Shown here: positions 10,800 through 22,307 of the stretch, piece after piece
Position numbering within the stretch: the stretch's first letter is position 1
How the letters are laid out: each line of letters starts with the position of its first letter
Assembly (NCBI GenBank): GCA_030704615.1
Contig: CM060734.1
Span: 8,308,001-8,372,000 of the forward strand
Length of the DNA: 64,000 nucleotides
Direction of reading: 5' to 3'
Source: Takakia lepidozioides
Lineage: Eukaryota; Streptophyta; Takakiopsida; Takakiales; Takakiaceae
Program-made: the position numbers and the translations under genes
Notes under the pieces: generated by a model
The model's database searches: none
What the model saw: only the letters and a program-made list of their open reading frames with translations
Told to the model about the DNA's origin: nothing

Positions 10800-12172
10800 T
10801 TTCGTGGTCGTACATGGTGGCTATGATCACTATCTAAGTCCTACCGGCAAAGAGAAATCACGTACTCCTCTTCACAGGGCGAGTTTGCGTTTCTAAGTCC
10901 TACGGTATCCTACAATCTACTCAGTAACTGCCTTCCAAATCTTTGTGTTTTATTGTCTAATTCCTACCGCTTAGGCCCCCTAGCCGCTTATAGCCGGGAC
11001 ATGTTTTAATCCCTTCACAAGGCACCTGCCGAGCCTAGGGAGAAGAGGGAAAATCGTCCTCTCCCAATGCCCCTCCTTTGCCGAGGGCTTGAGTTCAAGT
11101 CACCTCTAAATGGAAGGGCCAACACTTCCTACCCCAGTGCCTAAATACTTTGTGTTAGCAAAGGAGTGGCCAAAATGCCTATCGTCATCCAATAGGTTCA
11201 CTCAATTCAATAAGGTGGTTCTAAGCCCTTCAACTCAACAAGTTCAATCAGTTTAATCAACGCCCTGCATGCTATAACGAGCACCACGTGCATCTATCCT
11301 ATTTAAGCAATTTCGCAGAAATGCTGGAAAATAAAAGAAATTAAGAAAATAAGAAAAAATACCTCCCCTATGGGAAATCATGTGGGGAATCCAAAGATAC
11401 CCTTGGTGCCTAAAGATGCCCTTGGGAACCCTACGGGAACCCAATGAGAACCGAGGAACACTCGGGAATCATTCTCTGCCGCGGGGAGCTGTCGCGGCTG
11501 TCTCGGATGAATGAATCTCGTTGAGAGCTCATCCCTGCCACTACATTTGTTAGTCCAGAACATGCACGCGTAAATAATAAAATAACCACTGGTGGGTCCA
11601 AACCAGATTTCACCCCCCTTACATTATTTTAAGGTGCTGGTGCGTTTTCCCTCCGTGGAAAAAGTCATCCTCTACCTTGGGCTCTGACACAAAGGCTCAC
11701 TGTAACCGAGTTTTTAGGACAGAGTACTTTATCTCCTCCCTTGTCTCTCGAGGTCTCCGCCTCTAGCTCACTGCTCCCACGCCCGCTTGGCTCTCTCTTG
11801 GAGTCCTAAGAACGCTCCCCTCCAAGGCTACGTCCTCCCAAAATCCTAGATTTTATCTACCACTGGCGCCTTAGATAATGGCTCCTAATCCTTAGAGGGG
11901 TATAAATTGAATCTAATAGCTAAAGGTAAGAATACCCCCCTTTAAGGGAATTTGCAGATACATTGCCCGTTGGGTAAAACGCCCCCGCCACGTGGCGGGG
12001 CGCAGATCCGCGTGTAGCGGTCCAAACCGTGGACCGCTGCGGTTAACGCCAGCGTCTGCCGGTCCGTCTCAACTTTTGGTTATCCAACGGGTAAAGACCC
12101 GCACCCTGCTCACACGCTTCAGGGCCTCACGTCTGAGCCACGCGGCTGATGTACTTGATCTCAGTACTACTT
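10800..12172 (-). mobile_element. Gypsy LTR (minus orientation), main part
   Basis: It matches 20,697-22,135 in reverse complement along its length; the remaining 76 bp of the LTR lie at 15,298-15,373, beyond a 3.1-kb insertion. Total length about 1449 bp. Orientation is given by an AATAAA-type signal near the 3' side (TTTTATTG on the + strand near 10,950) and by the Gag region lying downstream on the minus strand. No tRNA primer site is obvious after its end near 10,800. Confidence 0.7.
11983..12000. promoter_or_regulatory. 18-bp perfect palindrome with G-box core
   Basis: CCCCGCCACGTGGCGGGG is self-complementary and contains the strong plant G-box GCCACGTGGC, a bZIP/bHLH binding site. It is conserved in the inverted LTR copy at 20,944-20,961, supporting a role in LTR promoter control. 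Confidence 0.5.
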
Positions 12173-12173
12173 A

Positions 12174-12266
12174 CAATGGAACAATGATATGACAAGCTGA
12201 TGGCTTTAAAGAGATCTGGTAACATGCTACAATGTAGGGCAGACCTGTTTTCATGACCAGACAATG
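12174..12266. repeat. 93-bp direct terminal repeat, left copy
   Basis: ACAATGGAACAATGATATGA to GACCAGACAAT; nearly identical (one difference seen) to 15,206-15,298. Confidence 0.85.
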
Positions 12267-13991
12267 TTCTTGAATATATTGGAAACTTAGCCTCTTTTAG
12301 AAGCTGGTTACTTTAGGACACTTGATACCATGCCAAACTGGATGGATCTTTTGTGGCCAAATCTGGTCCTTCGTTATATGCCCTTGAATGTTTACCTATT
12401 TTCCAAAATGGTAAGACATTGGTAGATGTGAACAGAATGATTCAGGCATTGTATTCAAGTTGCTTTAGGATAAATAATACCAAAGTAACCTGTAGGCCTA
12501 ATGGGATGAGCAATTCAGATTCTTTGTGTTTCCTATGGATGATTGCATGGCATGTAAATCTGATTATAGCCTGTTATGGTAATGATTTCCCTACCCCAGA
12601 CATAGAACTTGGTCTTGGGGCATGGAATAAGAGGTGGGAATATTACCCTACCCTGTCATTGAAATTACACACCAGCCCCAGATCTAAAACAGATCATGGG
12701 GCAAAAAACATGGTGTCAATAAGTGACTTGATGTGCAAATAGGGCAGCTGATTATACCTTGTTGTATAAGTTGCCAAATATCAGTCTGTAACCCTGCTTT
12801 GGTGATGTTCTTTATGTAAAGAAATGCTCTTATTTTGTTCTTAAGCCTTCTATGATCATAAATGGCTTCTTTAAGACAAACAGACATTTCCAGCCATGAA
12901 CAATGATCAATGGATCTTTATTTGGACATGGATACTTACTGCTCAGTCACTTTGGTATGTCCAATGATACAAAGAACCCAAAACTATACTAGTTTTTGGG
13001 CCAACAATAAATTAGGATGGTTGGTTATGCCTTGGTATGTAAGCTGACAAAAAAATACAGACTGAATGACATGGCATGTCATGAATGGCATTTTTTAGCA
13101 TGCTGAACAATGGTTTCCTGCTATGAACAGTGGTAATTGAGTCTCTAATTTTTCCCACCCCCCCACCCAGAGACTTCATTGACTTTGAAGTCTGGGATTT
13201 GTCATAAAGCTGACTTATGAATGAAGAATGGTTGATAATGCCTTGTTATGAGGCTGATTTGTCGTTAATTTTACAATGACCTTGTCAGGTCTTTGTCCAT
13301 GTCTCGACAAGACATAAGTATCTTCCCTCTCTGATTTAGACCAGTGTACTAGGTGGTTCTTGTATACATTATCAACCAATCTCCCTTCTGTTTTCAGTTT
13401 TATGTTTGATTTACTAACACCTTGGTCTGAGCATGACAAAAGGTTATCAAATATGTTCCTGATTGAAGTGATGAACCCAAGGCAATGGGAAGGCCAAAGC
13501 CATGAGATATCAGCCTCCTCTCCCGCCATGACCATGGTGTGGAGCAAGCAAGTCCTTCATAAGGTAAGATCTTCTCCAGCAAAAATATGTTGGCTAATTG
13601 GGCATGGAGAGTAAGGCATCCTTGAAGGTACCTGAGATAAGCATAGAACATCTATAGGGCTTCTGAATGCTGAAATTTTGAGCTAGGCCTTGGTAAGATA
13701 GCTTGCTGGAGTAGATGTGTACACCTTATACATGATCCGGTCAATGCACATTACTCTTGTTTGCCGGTCCCCTGTAGCCGATGCCTTATGTCAGATTTAG
13801 ATACCTTATGATAAGAATGAGTTCCATTTCTTTGGCTGAAATGTAAGTGTTGATGTACCTTTGCTTGTCACGGCTTGTTTTGTTTTTTGACCTTGGAGAG
13901 TTGAGATTGTAGGCATGTTTATTTCTATGGTTCCTTTGTAACCAGAAATAAAAGCTACAAAGAAGAGGGAGGTCATTTATGTGATGGGGTC

Positions 13992-14061
13992 TGGTATGCA
14001 CTCCCTTGCGGGGTGAGTGCATACCACACTCACTCCATAAGGAGCTGCCATACCAGGGGAT
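13992..14061. repeat. Hairpin and element end shared with 59,496
   Basis: TGGTATGCACTC and GAGTGCATACCA form a 12-bp stem (about 13,992-14,026). The next part, to GGGGATGGT at 14,061, is the reverse complement of 59,496-59,545 (ACCATCCCCTGGTATGGCAG onward). It abuts the start of the 1.17-kb repeat copy 2. It is probably one terminus of a DNA transposon family. Confidence 0.6.
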
Positions 14062-14062
14062 G

Positions 14063-15205
14063 GTTGGTGGGTTCCCTCTCTCTCCCTCTCTCTCCCTCCC
14101 TCCATGGATCTGGCTGGTTGTCTTAAAACTTGATAGTTTAAGACCAGTGGTATGTCACCTAACCCCTAATTAACCTTCTTGGAATTTGGTTAATTTCGAT
14201 TATTTACATTACCAGGAATTTTGGTATAAGGTCAGGATCCTAATGGAGCCATCCTATTATTTAATTTTTTCATCCATAAATGGATGTCATCCTCAGAGGA
14301 TGACACAGATGAAAAATCGAGAGACAATTTCATCCAACGTGGATGAAATCACGATAGATTTCATCCTGCGCGGTAGAGTTCATCCCATGTGATGGATTTC
14401 ATCCCGAATGGATGAAATCATGGGAAATCACGTGGATGAAATCGCGGGAAATCGCGCTTCATCTCTTCCCTGCCCTAACCCTCTGCACGACGATCGTGCT
14501 TAAGGGATGGCTGGAGCTGAGAGAGCATATGCAAGCCAATACCTTGATGGCTTGTGGAAGAGAGGCCTGCGCCATAGCTCTCAAGACCAGCAAACAAGAA
14601 TGCACAACAAAATGTACAAAGCATGCACAAAGAAAGTGAATCCCCCAAACTTAAAGAGTTCAGACACTTCCCTGAGGCCTTAAGATTGTTGCCTGTATCT
14701 TAATGATCAATGAAGGTCACAGCAAGCAACCACAACACATGTAGATCGCCCGCCAAGCATTAGAGACAACCGCCACAGGGAAATTGCAGGTACTGCCGCC
14801 ATTGCGCACCCCAAGAGGGGAAGAAGGTACTTAATCTTGCCAGAACACCTAAATGCCTTATTGGCGCAGCTCCATGGCATTCAAGGGCGCCTGAATCGAG
14901 CTCCATGTTGTACAGCGATAACAAGCATGAGACCTGCGATTCACCTGGGGTTCCACATCGTCTCTAACTTAACTGTTTCTGATTACATGTGATGGGTCCA
15001 GGTGAGGGTCCTCACTTAACATGGATTTTAAAGCTTGAAGTTGATTGGAATCGAGTTGAAGAAGCGACGCCATCTGTATCTTTGGGGGAGAACAATCATT
15101 TCTTCCTCTTTCCTTTGATCTTGATGGCTCCTATGTTTAACCTAGTATGGTGGACAATCAATCATTAGGGCGACTATCTCTTGTTCCCTATGGCATACTG
15201 ATGTG
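14063..15205. repeat. 1.17-kb dispersed repeat, copy 2
   Basis: Same ends and order as 5718-6889, with the middle segment flipped and some 45 bp missing at the flip points. It lies inside the composite insertion and is directly followed by the right 93-bp repeat. Confidence 0.85.
14523..14907. repeat. Flipped internal segment of copy 2
   Basis: GAGCATATGCAAGCC to GAATCGAGCTCCATG is the reverse complement of 6176-6559. Junctions share short matches (AGAG on the left, CATG on the right) with the other copy. Confidence 0.85.
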
Positions 15206-15298
15206 ACAATGGAGCAATGATATGACAAGCTGATGGCTTTAAAGAGATCTGGTAACATGCTACAATGTAGGGCAGACCTGTTTTCATGACCAGACAAT
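15206..15298. repeat. 93-bp direct terminal repeat, right copy
   Basis: Matches 12,174-12,266; directly followed by the resumed LTR. Confidence 0.85.
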
Positions 15299-15373
15299 TA
15301 GGTCAGCGTTGGGCCCCCGCTCCCGTACGTCGTGGCTGGGCCACGGCTGCCTCCACGCTTTTAGTAATCGAGT
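15298..15373 (-). mobile_element. Gypsy LTR (minus orientation), remaining 76 bp
   Basis: GGTCAGCGTTGGGCCCCCGC to TTTTAGTAATCGAGTC matches the start of the intact LTR copy at 20,697-20,772 in reverse complement. The match stops at 15,373, where + strand pol sequence begins. Confidence 0.7.
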
Positions 15374-15374
15374 C

Positions 15375-17297
15375 CAATTTCTACCACTACTTGCTCTGTA
15401 GTGGGAATGTCCAACCCCTCTCTCTCCACAGTAAGAGGCTCCGGTGGTATAGGAAATTTATGGACAAGTATGCAGCAGCTTACCTCTGACTCGATTATTG
15501 AAGAAGAACCAGGTATTTTCCTGGGATACATGGTATCAGGAGTCTTTCGAGACACTCAAGCAGCGCTTGGTGTCCGCTCCCGTTTTGGCCGCTCCCGACT
15601 GGAACAGGCCTTTCCATGTTTACGTTGATGCTTCAGCGGTGGCCGTAGGCTGTGCCCTGTACCAACCAGATGCTGATGGCCATGATCATCCAATATCTTT
15701 CACCAGTCGACAGCTGACATTCGCCAAAACGAGGTATAGCACCACGGAGCGGGAGGCTCTAGGAATGATTTTTGCCGTAAAAAAATATCGGCATTACCTG
15801 TTGGAGACACCTTTCATTTTTTTTGTTGATCACATGGCATTACGATACCTGATCAACAAACCCGATTTGACGGGAAGAATAGTCAGGTGGGTTATTCTGC
15901 TTCAGGAATTCGACTACAAGATAGTCTACAAGCCCGGAAGGCTTAATGCTTAGGCCGATCACCTTTCCCGATTGTCGGAGGAAACAGGGGCCGAGCCTAT
16001 TGACGATGACTTCCCGGATGCATTTTTGTTCTCCATAGAGACCGTTCCTCCATGGTATGAACACATAGCTCAGTATTTAAGCACCCTGGAATTTCCCCCA
16101 GGATTGGATCGACATGCGCGACGAAGGCTTCGACTGCGCAGCATGAAGTTTGCTCTTGTAGGAGGGCAACTTTATAGAAGGGGATTGGATGGACTCTTGA
16201 GGCGATGCGTCACCCCGGAGGAGGTTCCCCAGATTTTAGAGTCAACCCATGATATGTGCGGAGGACACTTTGCAGGGTGGCTCACAGTGTAGAAGGCTTT
16301 GAGGGCAGGATACTACTGGCCCTCCATGTTCAAAGATGCGCACATGCATGTGCGAAAATGCGACTCTTGTCAAAGGTACACCAAGCGGGATAACAAGCTC
16401 GGAATGCCATTAGTTCACATTCTCCCCCTTGCTCCGTTTGAGAAGTGGGGGATCGACTATGTAGGGGAAGTGCACCCTGCATCGAGTCGACAAAATCGCT
16501 ACATCATTGTAGCCACTGAGTATCTGACCAAGTGGGCAGAAGCCAAAGCGGTTAAGAGGGCCAACGCACAGGTAACCGCCTCTTTCATTTATGAATATAT
16601 CATTTCCCGATTCGGATGCCGAAAAGAGATAATGAGTGACAGAGGATCTCACCTCATCAATGACGTCATCGAGGAAATGATGGTGGCATTCTCTATCGAA
16701 CATCGAAAGGCGACCCCTTATCATCCACAAACGAGTGGGCAGGTGGAGCGCGCCAACCAAACCCTGTGCAACATTCTCTCCAAAACAATCAGGGAGCACA
16801 AGAGGGATTGGGACACCAAGTTAATTTCGGCCTTGTGGGCATTTCACACAACCCATAAGGTAACTACTTGACATACCCCATTTTCATTGGTTTATGGGGT
16901 AGAGTCCATCATGCCAATCGAGACATAATTCCCATCTCTACGATTGGCCATTACCGAACGGTTGGCGACATCAGAGTCATTAAAGGAATGACTCGAGATG
17001 TTGGAAGGACTGGATGAACTTCGGCAAGCAGCAGCTCAACACATTGAGGCAGTGCAACGGCGAAGGAAGGCTCGCTTCGATGCTAAGCGCAAAAAGAGAA
17101 TCTTCGATCCAGGAGATCTTGTACCATTATTTGATAGTCGGAACGAGGAATTCAAAGCCAAGTTCGACTCATACTGGATGGGCCCTTATCTCGTCAAGAC
17201 AGTCTTTGACAATGGCTCATTACAACTAGAGACACTAAGGGGAGTAGAGTTCCCCAACCTGGTGAACGGTGTCCGTTGCAAGCACTACTACATGTGA
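15375..17297 (+). pseudogene. Ty3/gypsy pol remnant: RT end, RNase H, integrase
   Basis: The order is as in a gypsy polyprotein. End of reverse transcriptase: RWYRKFMDKYAAA, a frame break, then PLTRLLKKNQVFSWD near 15,490. RNase H: FHVYVDASAVAVG, TEREALGMIFAVKKYRHYL. Linker: YKPGRLNA, stop, ADHLSRL. Integrase: HHCC zinc finger (HDMCGGH, CDSCQR), catalytic core with the DDE residues visible (GIDYVG, MSDRGS, GQVERANQ), and a C-terminal tail ending near 17,297. Most of the RT is missing: pol starts right at the edge of an LTR in the opposite orientation, so this is a truncated copy joined by insertion or rearrangement. In-frame stops include 15,951 (TAG), 16,290 (TAG), 16,869 (TGA), 16,926 (TAA) and 16,988 (TGA). 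No chromodomain is seen. Confidence 0.85.
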
Positions 17298-18615
17298 GTT
17301 TCCGTTAACCAATGAACTATTTCCCCCCACTAAGGGAGAGATCTTTAGGATTTTGTCCCGGTTTGTCGGAAGAAAATGTTGGTATTTCCTATCCATTGAC
17401 TCATTGGTTATTGGAGCTCCACAACGAGGTGGAGTGTGGGGCAACTAAGTTGCAATAATCCAATGAAACTTCTCCAATGGGAAGAAGTCAGTAGGGCTCT
17501 TACCCAAGTAGGTTATTGACACCCTTTCTTGGAGTTCCAAGGGTAGATCTTGGGATGCGGGGCAACGCAGTTGCATTAAAGAGGTGGTTTGTTCTCCAGA
17601 GTGAATTTTCGGGTAGTTATTGGAATCCACAAGGACAGACCTTGGGATGCGGGGCACATAGAGTGCAGTAATCTAACCCACCTTGTAGAATTAGAATTCG
17701 TCTGATATGGCATAAGCTATGAAAGCTATGACCATCCAATTACCAAGTAGAAGACTTCATATATCTTCGTTACTAATCACGTGTTGTGAGTTTCTTTTCT
17801 TCTTCACCAAGTGAAGAACCACAGGTGCAGGAATGGGAACAATGGGTTGGCTAATATATGCACTCTTGTTCAATGCACACTATCGATCATCATTTGTTTT
17901 TTTTATCACAAAGTCTATCTGTGTCTGCTCAAAGCATATCTCGAGAAAAAAGTAAATGCTTGTTGTATCAAGCATTCTGCAGTATACTGATGCTCCATGC
18001 AAGGAGCACAGCGACTTCCTGCACGGGGATTCTAAACCTTAAACCTTTTGTCATTTTCACCTTACCCCGCTGCAACATTCCTCATAGAGAGAGAAAAGTC
18101 AGAAGCAGTGAGGGGGTAAAAGGTGATTTGTAGAGCAGTGGTTGCTGCTCCCCTCACATGAGTGAAGGGCGTCAGGCACAGGAAAACCCAGAAGGGCCTG
18201 TGACCTTTTCAGATAGAATGTTACATTGTTCCAGAGTATGGTCCTCTGAGGTGCAGAATGGATCCAATCGTTTCTTAGGTCAAGAATTTCATCATGAGCT
18301 CTACGAAATCCATGAGAGTCCCTGCGAGTCATGAACCAAGTTAGATTGTAGTTAGGAATGGTGCGTTTATTTCATGGGTAATCTTTTCTATTGTTGTGGG
18401 AGCCAAGAATTAGAACTCCCAGAAGCATCCTGTTTAGGAGCTTCTAGACCCTTCCGGATTCGAATTGAGGTCGTAGTTCGCAGTGAGCGATTTACCATGA
18501 GTTGTGCACATCCATGAGAGGTCCCTGCAAGCCATGTCAAGTATGGTAGAACCAAAAGTCCTTCCAAGGCTATTTTAGAGTAGAATCATCAATTTGCACC
18601 GCACATATCTCTCTT
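17298..18615. other. Probable 3' LTR region of the pol remnant
   Basis: Non-coding. A purine-rich run (GGAAGAAAA) precedes TGTTGGTATTTCC at 17,379, a likely polypurine tract and LTR start. No second copy of this LTR is in the window to confirm it. Three degenerate repeats lie at 17,417-17,690. The rest shows no gene. Confidence 0.4.
17417..17690. repeat. Three degenerate ~105-bp tandem repeats
   Basis: The marker phrase GTGTGGGGCAACTAAGTTGCAATAATCC at about 17,434 recurs as GATGCGGGGCAACGCAGTTGCATTAA at about 17,555 and GATGCGGGGCACATAGAGTGCAGTAATC at about 17,648. Each is preceded by a CCACAA/CCAAGG-type phrase. Such repeats are common in the U3 part of LTRs. Confidence 0.5.
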
Positions 18616-18619
18616 ACAT

Positions 18620-18820
18620 CATCTAGGGGATTCGAACCCAGTCCGGTGGGGGAGAATGGCGGTTTTGAAGTATTTTTTATTTGGGAACTCCAACTCTCTC
18701 CGAAGAGGGCGAGCTGGGTGGTTTTGAAACATTTTTTTGGCTTTTGCTTTTATTTTCTCCTCTCTCCCGAAAGACTCGAACTCTCTCCGAGGAGGAAGAG
18801 CCTGAGGGGAATTATTCTTA
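18620..18820. repeat. Three degenerate ~60-75-bp repeats with a B-box-like site
   Basis: GATTCGAACCCAGTCCGG, GAACTCCAACTCTCTCCG and GACTCGAACTCTCTCCG each start a unit, and the first two are followed by GGTGGTTTTGAA-like and T-rich sequence. On the minus strand the first unit contains GGTTCGAATCC, the pol III B-box. No complete tRNA cloverleaf can be drawn, so this is tRNA-like at best. Confidence 0.4.
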
Positions 18821-20696
18821 TCTTTACGCAAGGGAGTCGTTGACTCCAAGGGATATCAAGGATACCCTAGTAGGGGGATTTTTACAAACCAGAGATCCTG
18901 GATTCTCTTACACTCGGGACGAGTGTTCCCCATTGGTCGCCATATATGTAGAGGCATATATTGGTACACTTTTCTTTTCAAATCGTTTTTGATCATAAGA
19001 CAAGCGGTTTCGGCATTGTACTGCCAAAACAGGTTAGTTTGTTAGTTGTCTGGAAATCGTTGGTAAAGCACATAAGAAATTAGACAGTGTCTGCAACGAC
19101 CATAGAGTGGAACTCTGGCGTCAAGATGACCGTAGGAAGCTACATCGACAGCAGATTAGGCTACCAATTCCGTACCAGAAACGGCGAGTTAATCCTGTTC
19201 GAACAATACAGGACGATTGTTCCAGTCCCAGATTGCGATATCTCTTTTCTCCCGCCTTTCAAGTCCAGTAGGAGTACACGGCGATGAGCTTGGCAATTGG
19301 TGGAAGCGACATGTATAACGATGAAATATCGCAACAAAGCGTGGACTTGTTAGCGGTGTGGGACAATTGGAGGGGACTCTGGACAACCTATGACTCAGTG
19401 GCAGGGTCAAAGACCCCAGAGCCATCACCAGGGATTTGATTTCCAAATATACCACAAAATATGTGTGTAACGAAAATACGACGAATGGTGAGAAGCGCAA
19501 TTTTTTACCACCGATGGAGCTGAGAATTTACAGGCTGATACGGGGTATGTAATTGTAGTTTGTCACCAAGTTTGGTGATTTATAGAGCTGATTAGCAGCG
19601 GGGCCAAATTATTGAGTCGACGGCACTCACAAGGCCTATTATTTGCATTTCTACTTTTTGGATGGATGAAAAATCTTGGAATTCGCCTTGAGGAGCTGGA
19701 TGGATGAAATGATAACTCGCGCCAACTGGTCATCCAATTGGATGGATGAAAAGATAGCTTTCATTTGCCTCTAAGACTTTTCATCCATGTGGAATAGTAT
19801 ATTATAGATCCTCCAAGGAAACAATAGTTTAATGAATATTTTCCATTAGTCTATTAGGCACACAACAGTATAAAAGAGGGGGCAAGGCTTCTCTATTCTT
19901 CATCTAGCTCATTTGCTTAGTTTCCTCTTGCTTGTTGTTGTAGTGCTTGGCTTGAGGAGGGGCTAGATCCTAGGGAATGGAGCTTGAAGCTCCCTAGTTA
20001 GGTAGGATTCTTGTAAGCTAAGGCAAGTGGCCTAGCTTGTGGGCCTTTGAGCCATTTTCATTTGTGAAGGAAGAGGGCAATTTCATGTGGAGGAAAGTGA
20101 CTTGAGGACGAGTAGGAGGGGCTGGTATGGACTTATGGACGAGAGCCCAAGTGGAGGTCGCATAGAGTACCATTACTTGAGTCGATAGAGCATCCCAAGC
20201 ACTCTCGCATAGAAAGGTTGATCCCATCTTACCATTTCACCATTTGTGTATGTGATTTATTTATTTTCCAAGCAAAGCTTCAAGTTGAAAATCTGATTTA
20301 GACTCTTCAAAAGAGGAGAATGCATTGTGGAATCCCATTATTTCATGTCTAGAAGTGACAAGGGGAAGACCCCCATAGTCTATTGGGAAGGGCACCAATA
20401 GAGGCTTATATTTGAATTGTTGGAAGAAGGAATCTTTGTGTTTGATTACTAATTTGAAATATAGCCAGCCTTGGCAAAGGCAGGCCAGTAGGCTGGATCT
20501 ATGATATCAGGCCACTATAAGGCCACTATGTGCTAATCCCCCCCCCCCCCCCACTAGCAAGCCATGGAGGCCTAGAGGAGGGTGGGTTGTATTTTTTTGT
20601 ATTGGGGTTTGGGCGGGCTAATTTCGCTTGACAGCAGCTGCCCCAAAGTCGCGAGCAGCCCGGGAGGAGCCCGGGTGCTGCGCCTAGAGAGTAGAG
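18821..20696. other. Non-coding stretch with one strong TATA promoter
   Basis: No supportable gene. It contains TTTCATCC/GGATGAAA motifs at 19,665-19,790 like those in the 1.17-kb repeat, the TATA promoter at 19,869, and a run of 15 C at 20,538-20,552. Ends at the inverted LTR. Confidence 0.45.
19869..19876 (+). promoter_or_regulatory. TATA box (TATAAAAG)
   Basis: CAGTATAAAAGAGGGGGCAA is a near-ideal plant TATA box, followed about 30 bp downstream by the pyrimidine-rich CTTCTCTATTCTTCATC, a likely start site. It suggests an LTR or transposon promoter rather than a host gene, since no reading frame follows. Confidence 0.45.
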
Positions 20697-22135
20697 ACTC
20701 GATTACTAAAAGCGTGGAGGCAGCCGTGGCCCAGCCACGACGTACGGGAGCGGGGCCCCAACGTTGACCTTAAGTTGTACTGAGATTAAGTACATCAGCC
20801 GTGTGGCTCAGGCGTGAGGCCCTGAAGCGTGCGAGCAAGGTGCGGGTCTTTATCCGCTGGATAACCAAAAGTTGAGACGGACCGGCGGATGCTGGCGTTA
20901 ACCGCAACGGTCCACGGTTTGGACCGCTACGCGTGGATCTGCGCCCCGCCACGTGGCGGGGGCGTTTTACCCAACGGGCAATGTGTCTGCAAATTCCCTT
21001 AAAGGGGGGTATTCTTACCTTTAGCTATTAGATTCAATTTATACCCCTCTAAGGGTTAGGAGCCATTATCTAAGGCGCCAGTGGTAGATAAAATCTAGGA
21101 TTTTGGGAAGACGTAGCCTTGGAGGGGAGCGTTCTTAGGACTCCAAGAGAGAGCCAAGCGGGCCTGGGAGCAGTGAGCTAGAGGCGGAGACCTCGAGAGA
21201 CAAGGGAGGAGAGAAAGTACTCTATCCTAAAAACTCGGCTACAATGAGCTTTTGTGTCAGAGCCCAAGGTAAAGAATGACTTTTTCCACGGAGGGAAAGC
21301 GTACCAGCACCTTAAAATAATGTAAGGGGGGTGAAATCTGGCTTGGACCCACCAGTGGTTATTTTATTATTTACGCGTGCATGTTTTGGACTAACGATTG
21401 TAGTGGCAGGGATGAGCTCTCAGCGAGATTGATTCATCCGAGAGAGCCGCGACAGTTCCCCGCGGCAAGGAACGGTTACCGGGTGTTCCTCGGTTCTCAT
21501 TGGGTTCCCATAGGATTCCCAAGGGCATCTTTAGGCATCAAGTGTATCTTTGGATCCCCCACATGATTTCCCATAGGGGAGGTATTTTTTCTGATTTTCT
21601 TAATTTCCAGCATTTCTGATTTGCGAAATTGCTTAAATAGGATAGATTCATGTGGTGCTCGTTATAGCCTGCAGGGCGTTGATTAAACTGATTAAACTTG
21701 TTGAGTTTGAAGGGCTTAGAACCACCTTATTGAATTGAGTAAACCTATTGGATGACGATAGGCATTTTGGCCACTCCTTTGCTAACACAAAGTATTTTAG
21801 GTACTGGGGTAGGAAGCGTTGGCCCTTCCATTTAGAGGTGACTTGAACTCAAGCCCTCGGCGAAGGAGGGGCATTGGGAGAAGACGATTTTCCCTCTTCT
21901 CCCTAGGCTCGGCAGGTGCCTTGTGAAGGGATTAAAACATGTCCCGGCTATAGGCGGCTCGGGGGCCTAGGCGGTAGGAATTAGACAATAAAACACAAAG
22001 ACTTGGAAGACAATTACTGAGTAGATTGTAGGATACCGTAGGAGAAACGCAAACTCGCCCTGTGAAGAGGAGTACGTGATTTCTCTTTGCCGGTAGGACT
22101 TAGATAGTGATCATAGCCACCATGTACGACCACGG
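20697..22135 (+). mobile_element. Gypsy LTR, plus orientation (intact copy)
   Basis: About 1439 bp; reverse complement of 15,373-15,298 joined to 12,172-10,800. It carries the G-box palindrome at 20,944, a TTAAATAGG TATA-like site near 21,631 and AATAAA near 21,985, giving + orientation. The two LTRs face away from each other (15.4 versus 20.7 kb), so they are not the two ends of one ordinary element. Confidence 0.7.
20944..20961. promoter_or_regulatory. 18-bp G-box palindrome, second copy
   Basis: CCCCGCCACGTGGCGGGG, identical to 11,983-12,000. Confidence 0.5.
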
Positions 22136-22307
22136 ACCCCCTGCACTAACCGCAGTCGGGTAGGCGGTTCAGTGAACCCAACCTACACCGCAACTTACCT
22201 CGGCCCCCTTAGACTACTATGCTGTCACCCTGACCGCGCGCGCTCAGGGCTCGTCAGCAGTCCAGGGAAAGGGTATATCTGCACCATCAGGGGTTGAGAC
22301 TACTCAA

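Larger units (their letters stand above)
12173..15297. mobile_element. 3.1-kb composite insertion inside the LTR
   Basis: The LTR breaks off after ...CAGTACTACTTA at 12,172 and resumes at 15,298 with TAGGTCAGCG; the unbroken copy reads CAGTACAACTTAAGGTCAACG. The insert begins and ends with the same 93-bp sequence (12,174-12,266 and 15,206-15,298). Inside are about 1.8 kb of AT-rich non-coding DNA with loosely repeated phrases such as GGTTGATAATGCCTTGTTATG, and copy 2 of the 1.17-kb repeat. The target duplication may be TTA. No transposase is seen inside. Confidence 0.65.

Noticed and set aside
18620-18650. tRNA gene on the minus strand
   Set aside because: Only the B-box/T-loop word is present; acceptor, D and anticodon stems cannot be formed.
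20538-20552. C-run as a functional element
   Set aside because: A homopolymer of 15 C is most simply a slippage tract and may also be a sequencing artefact.
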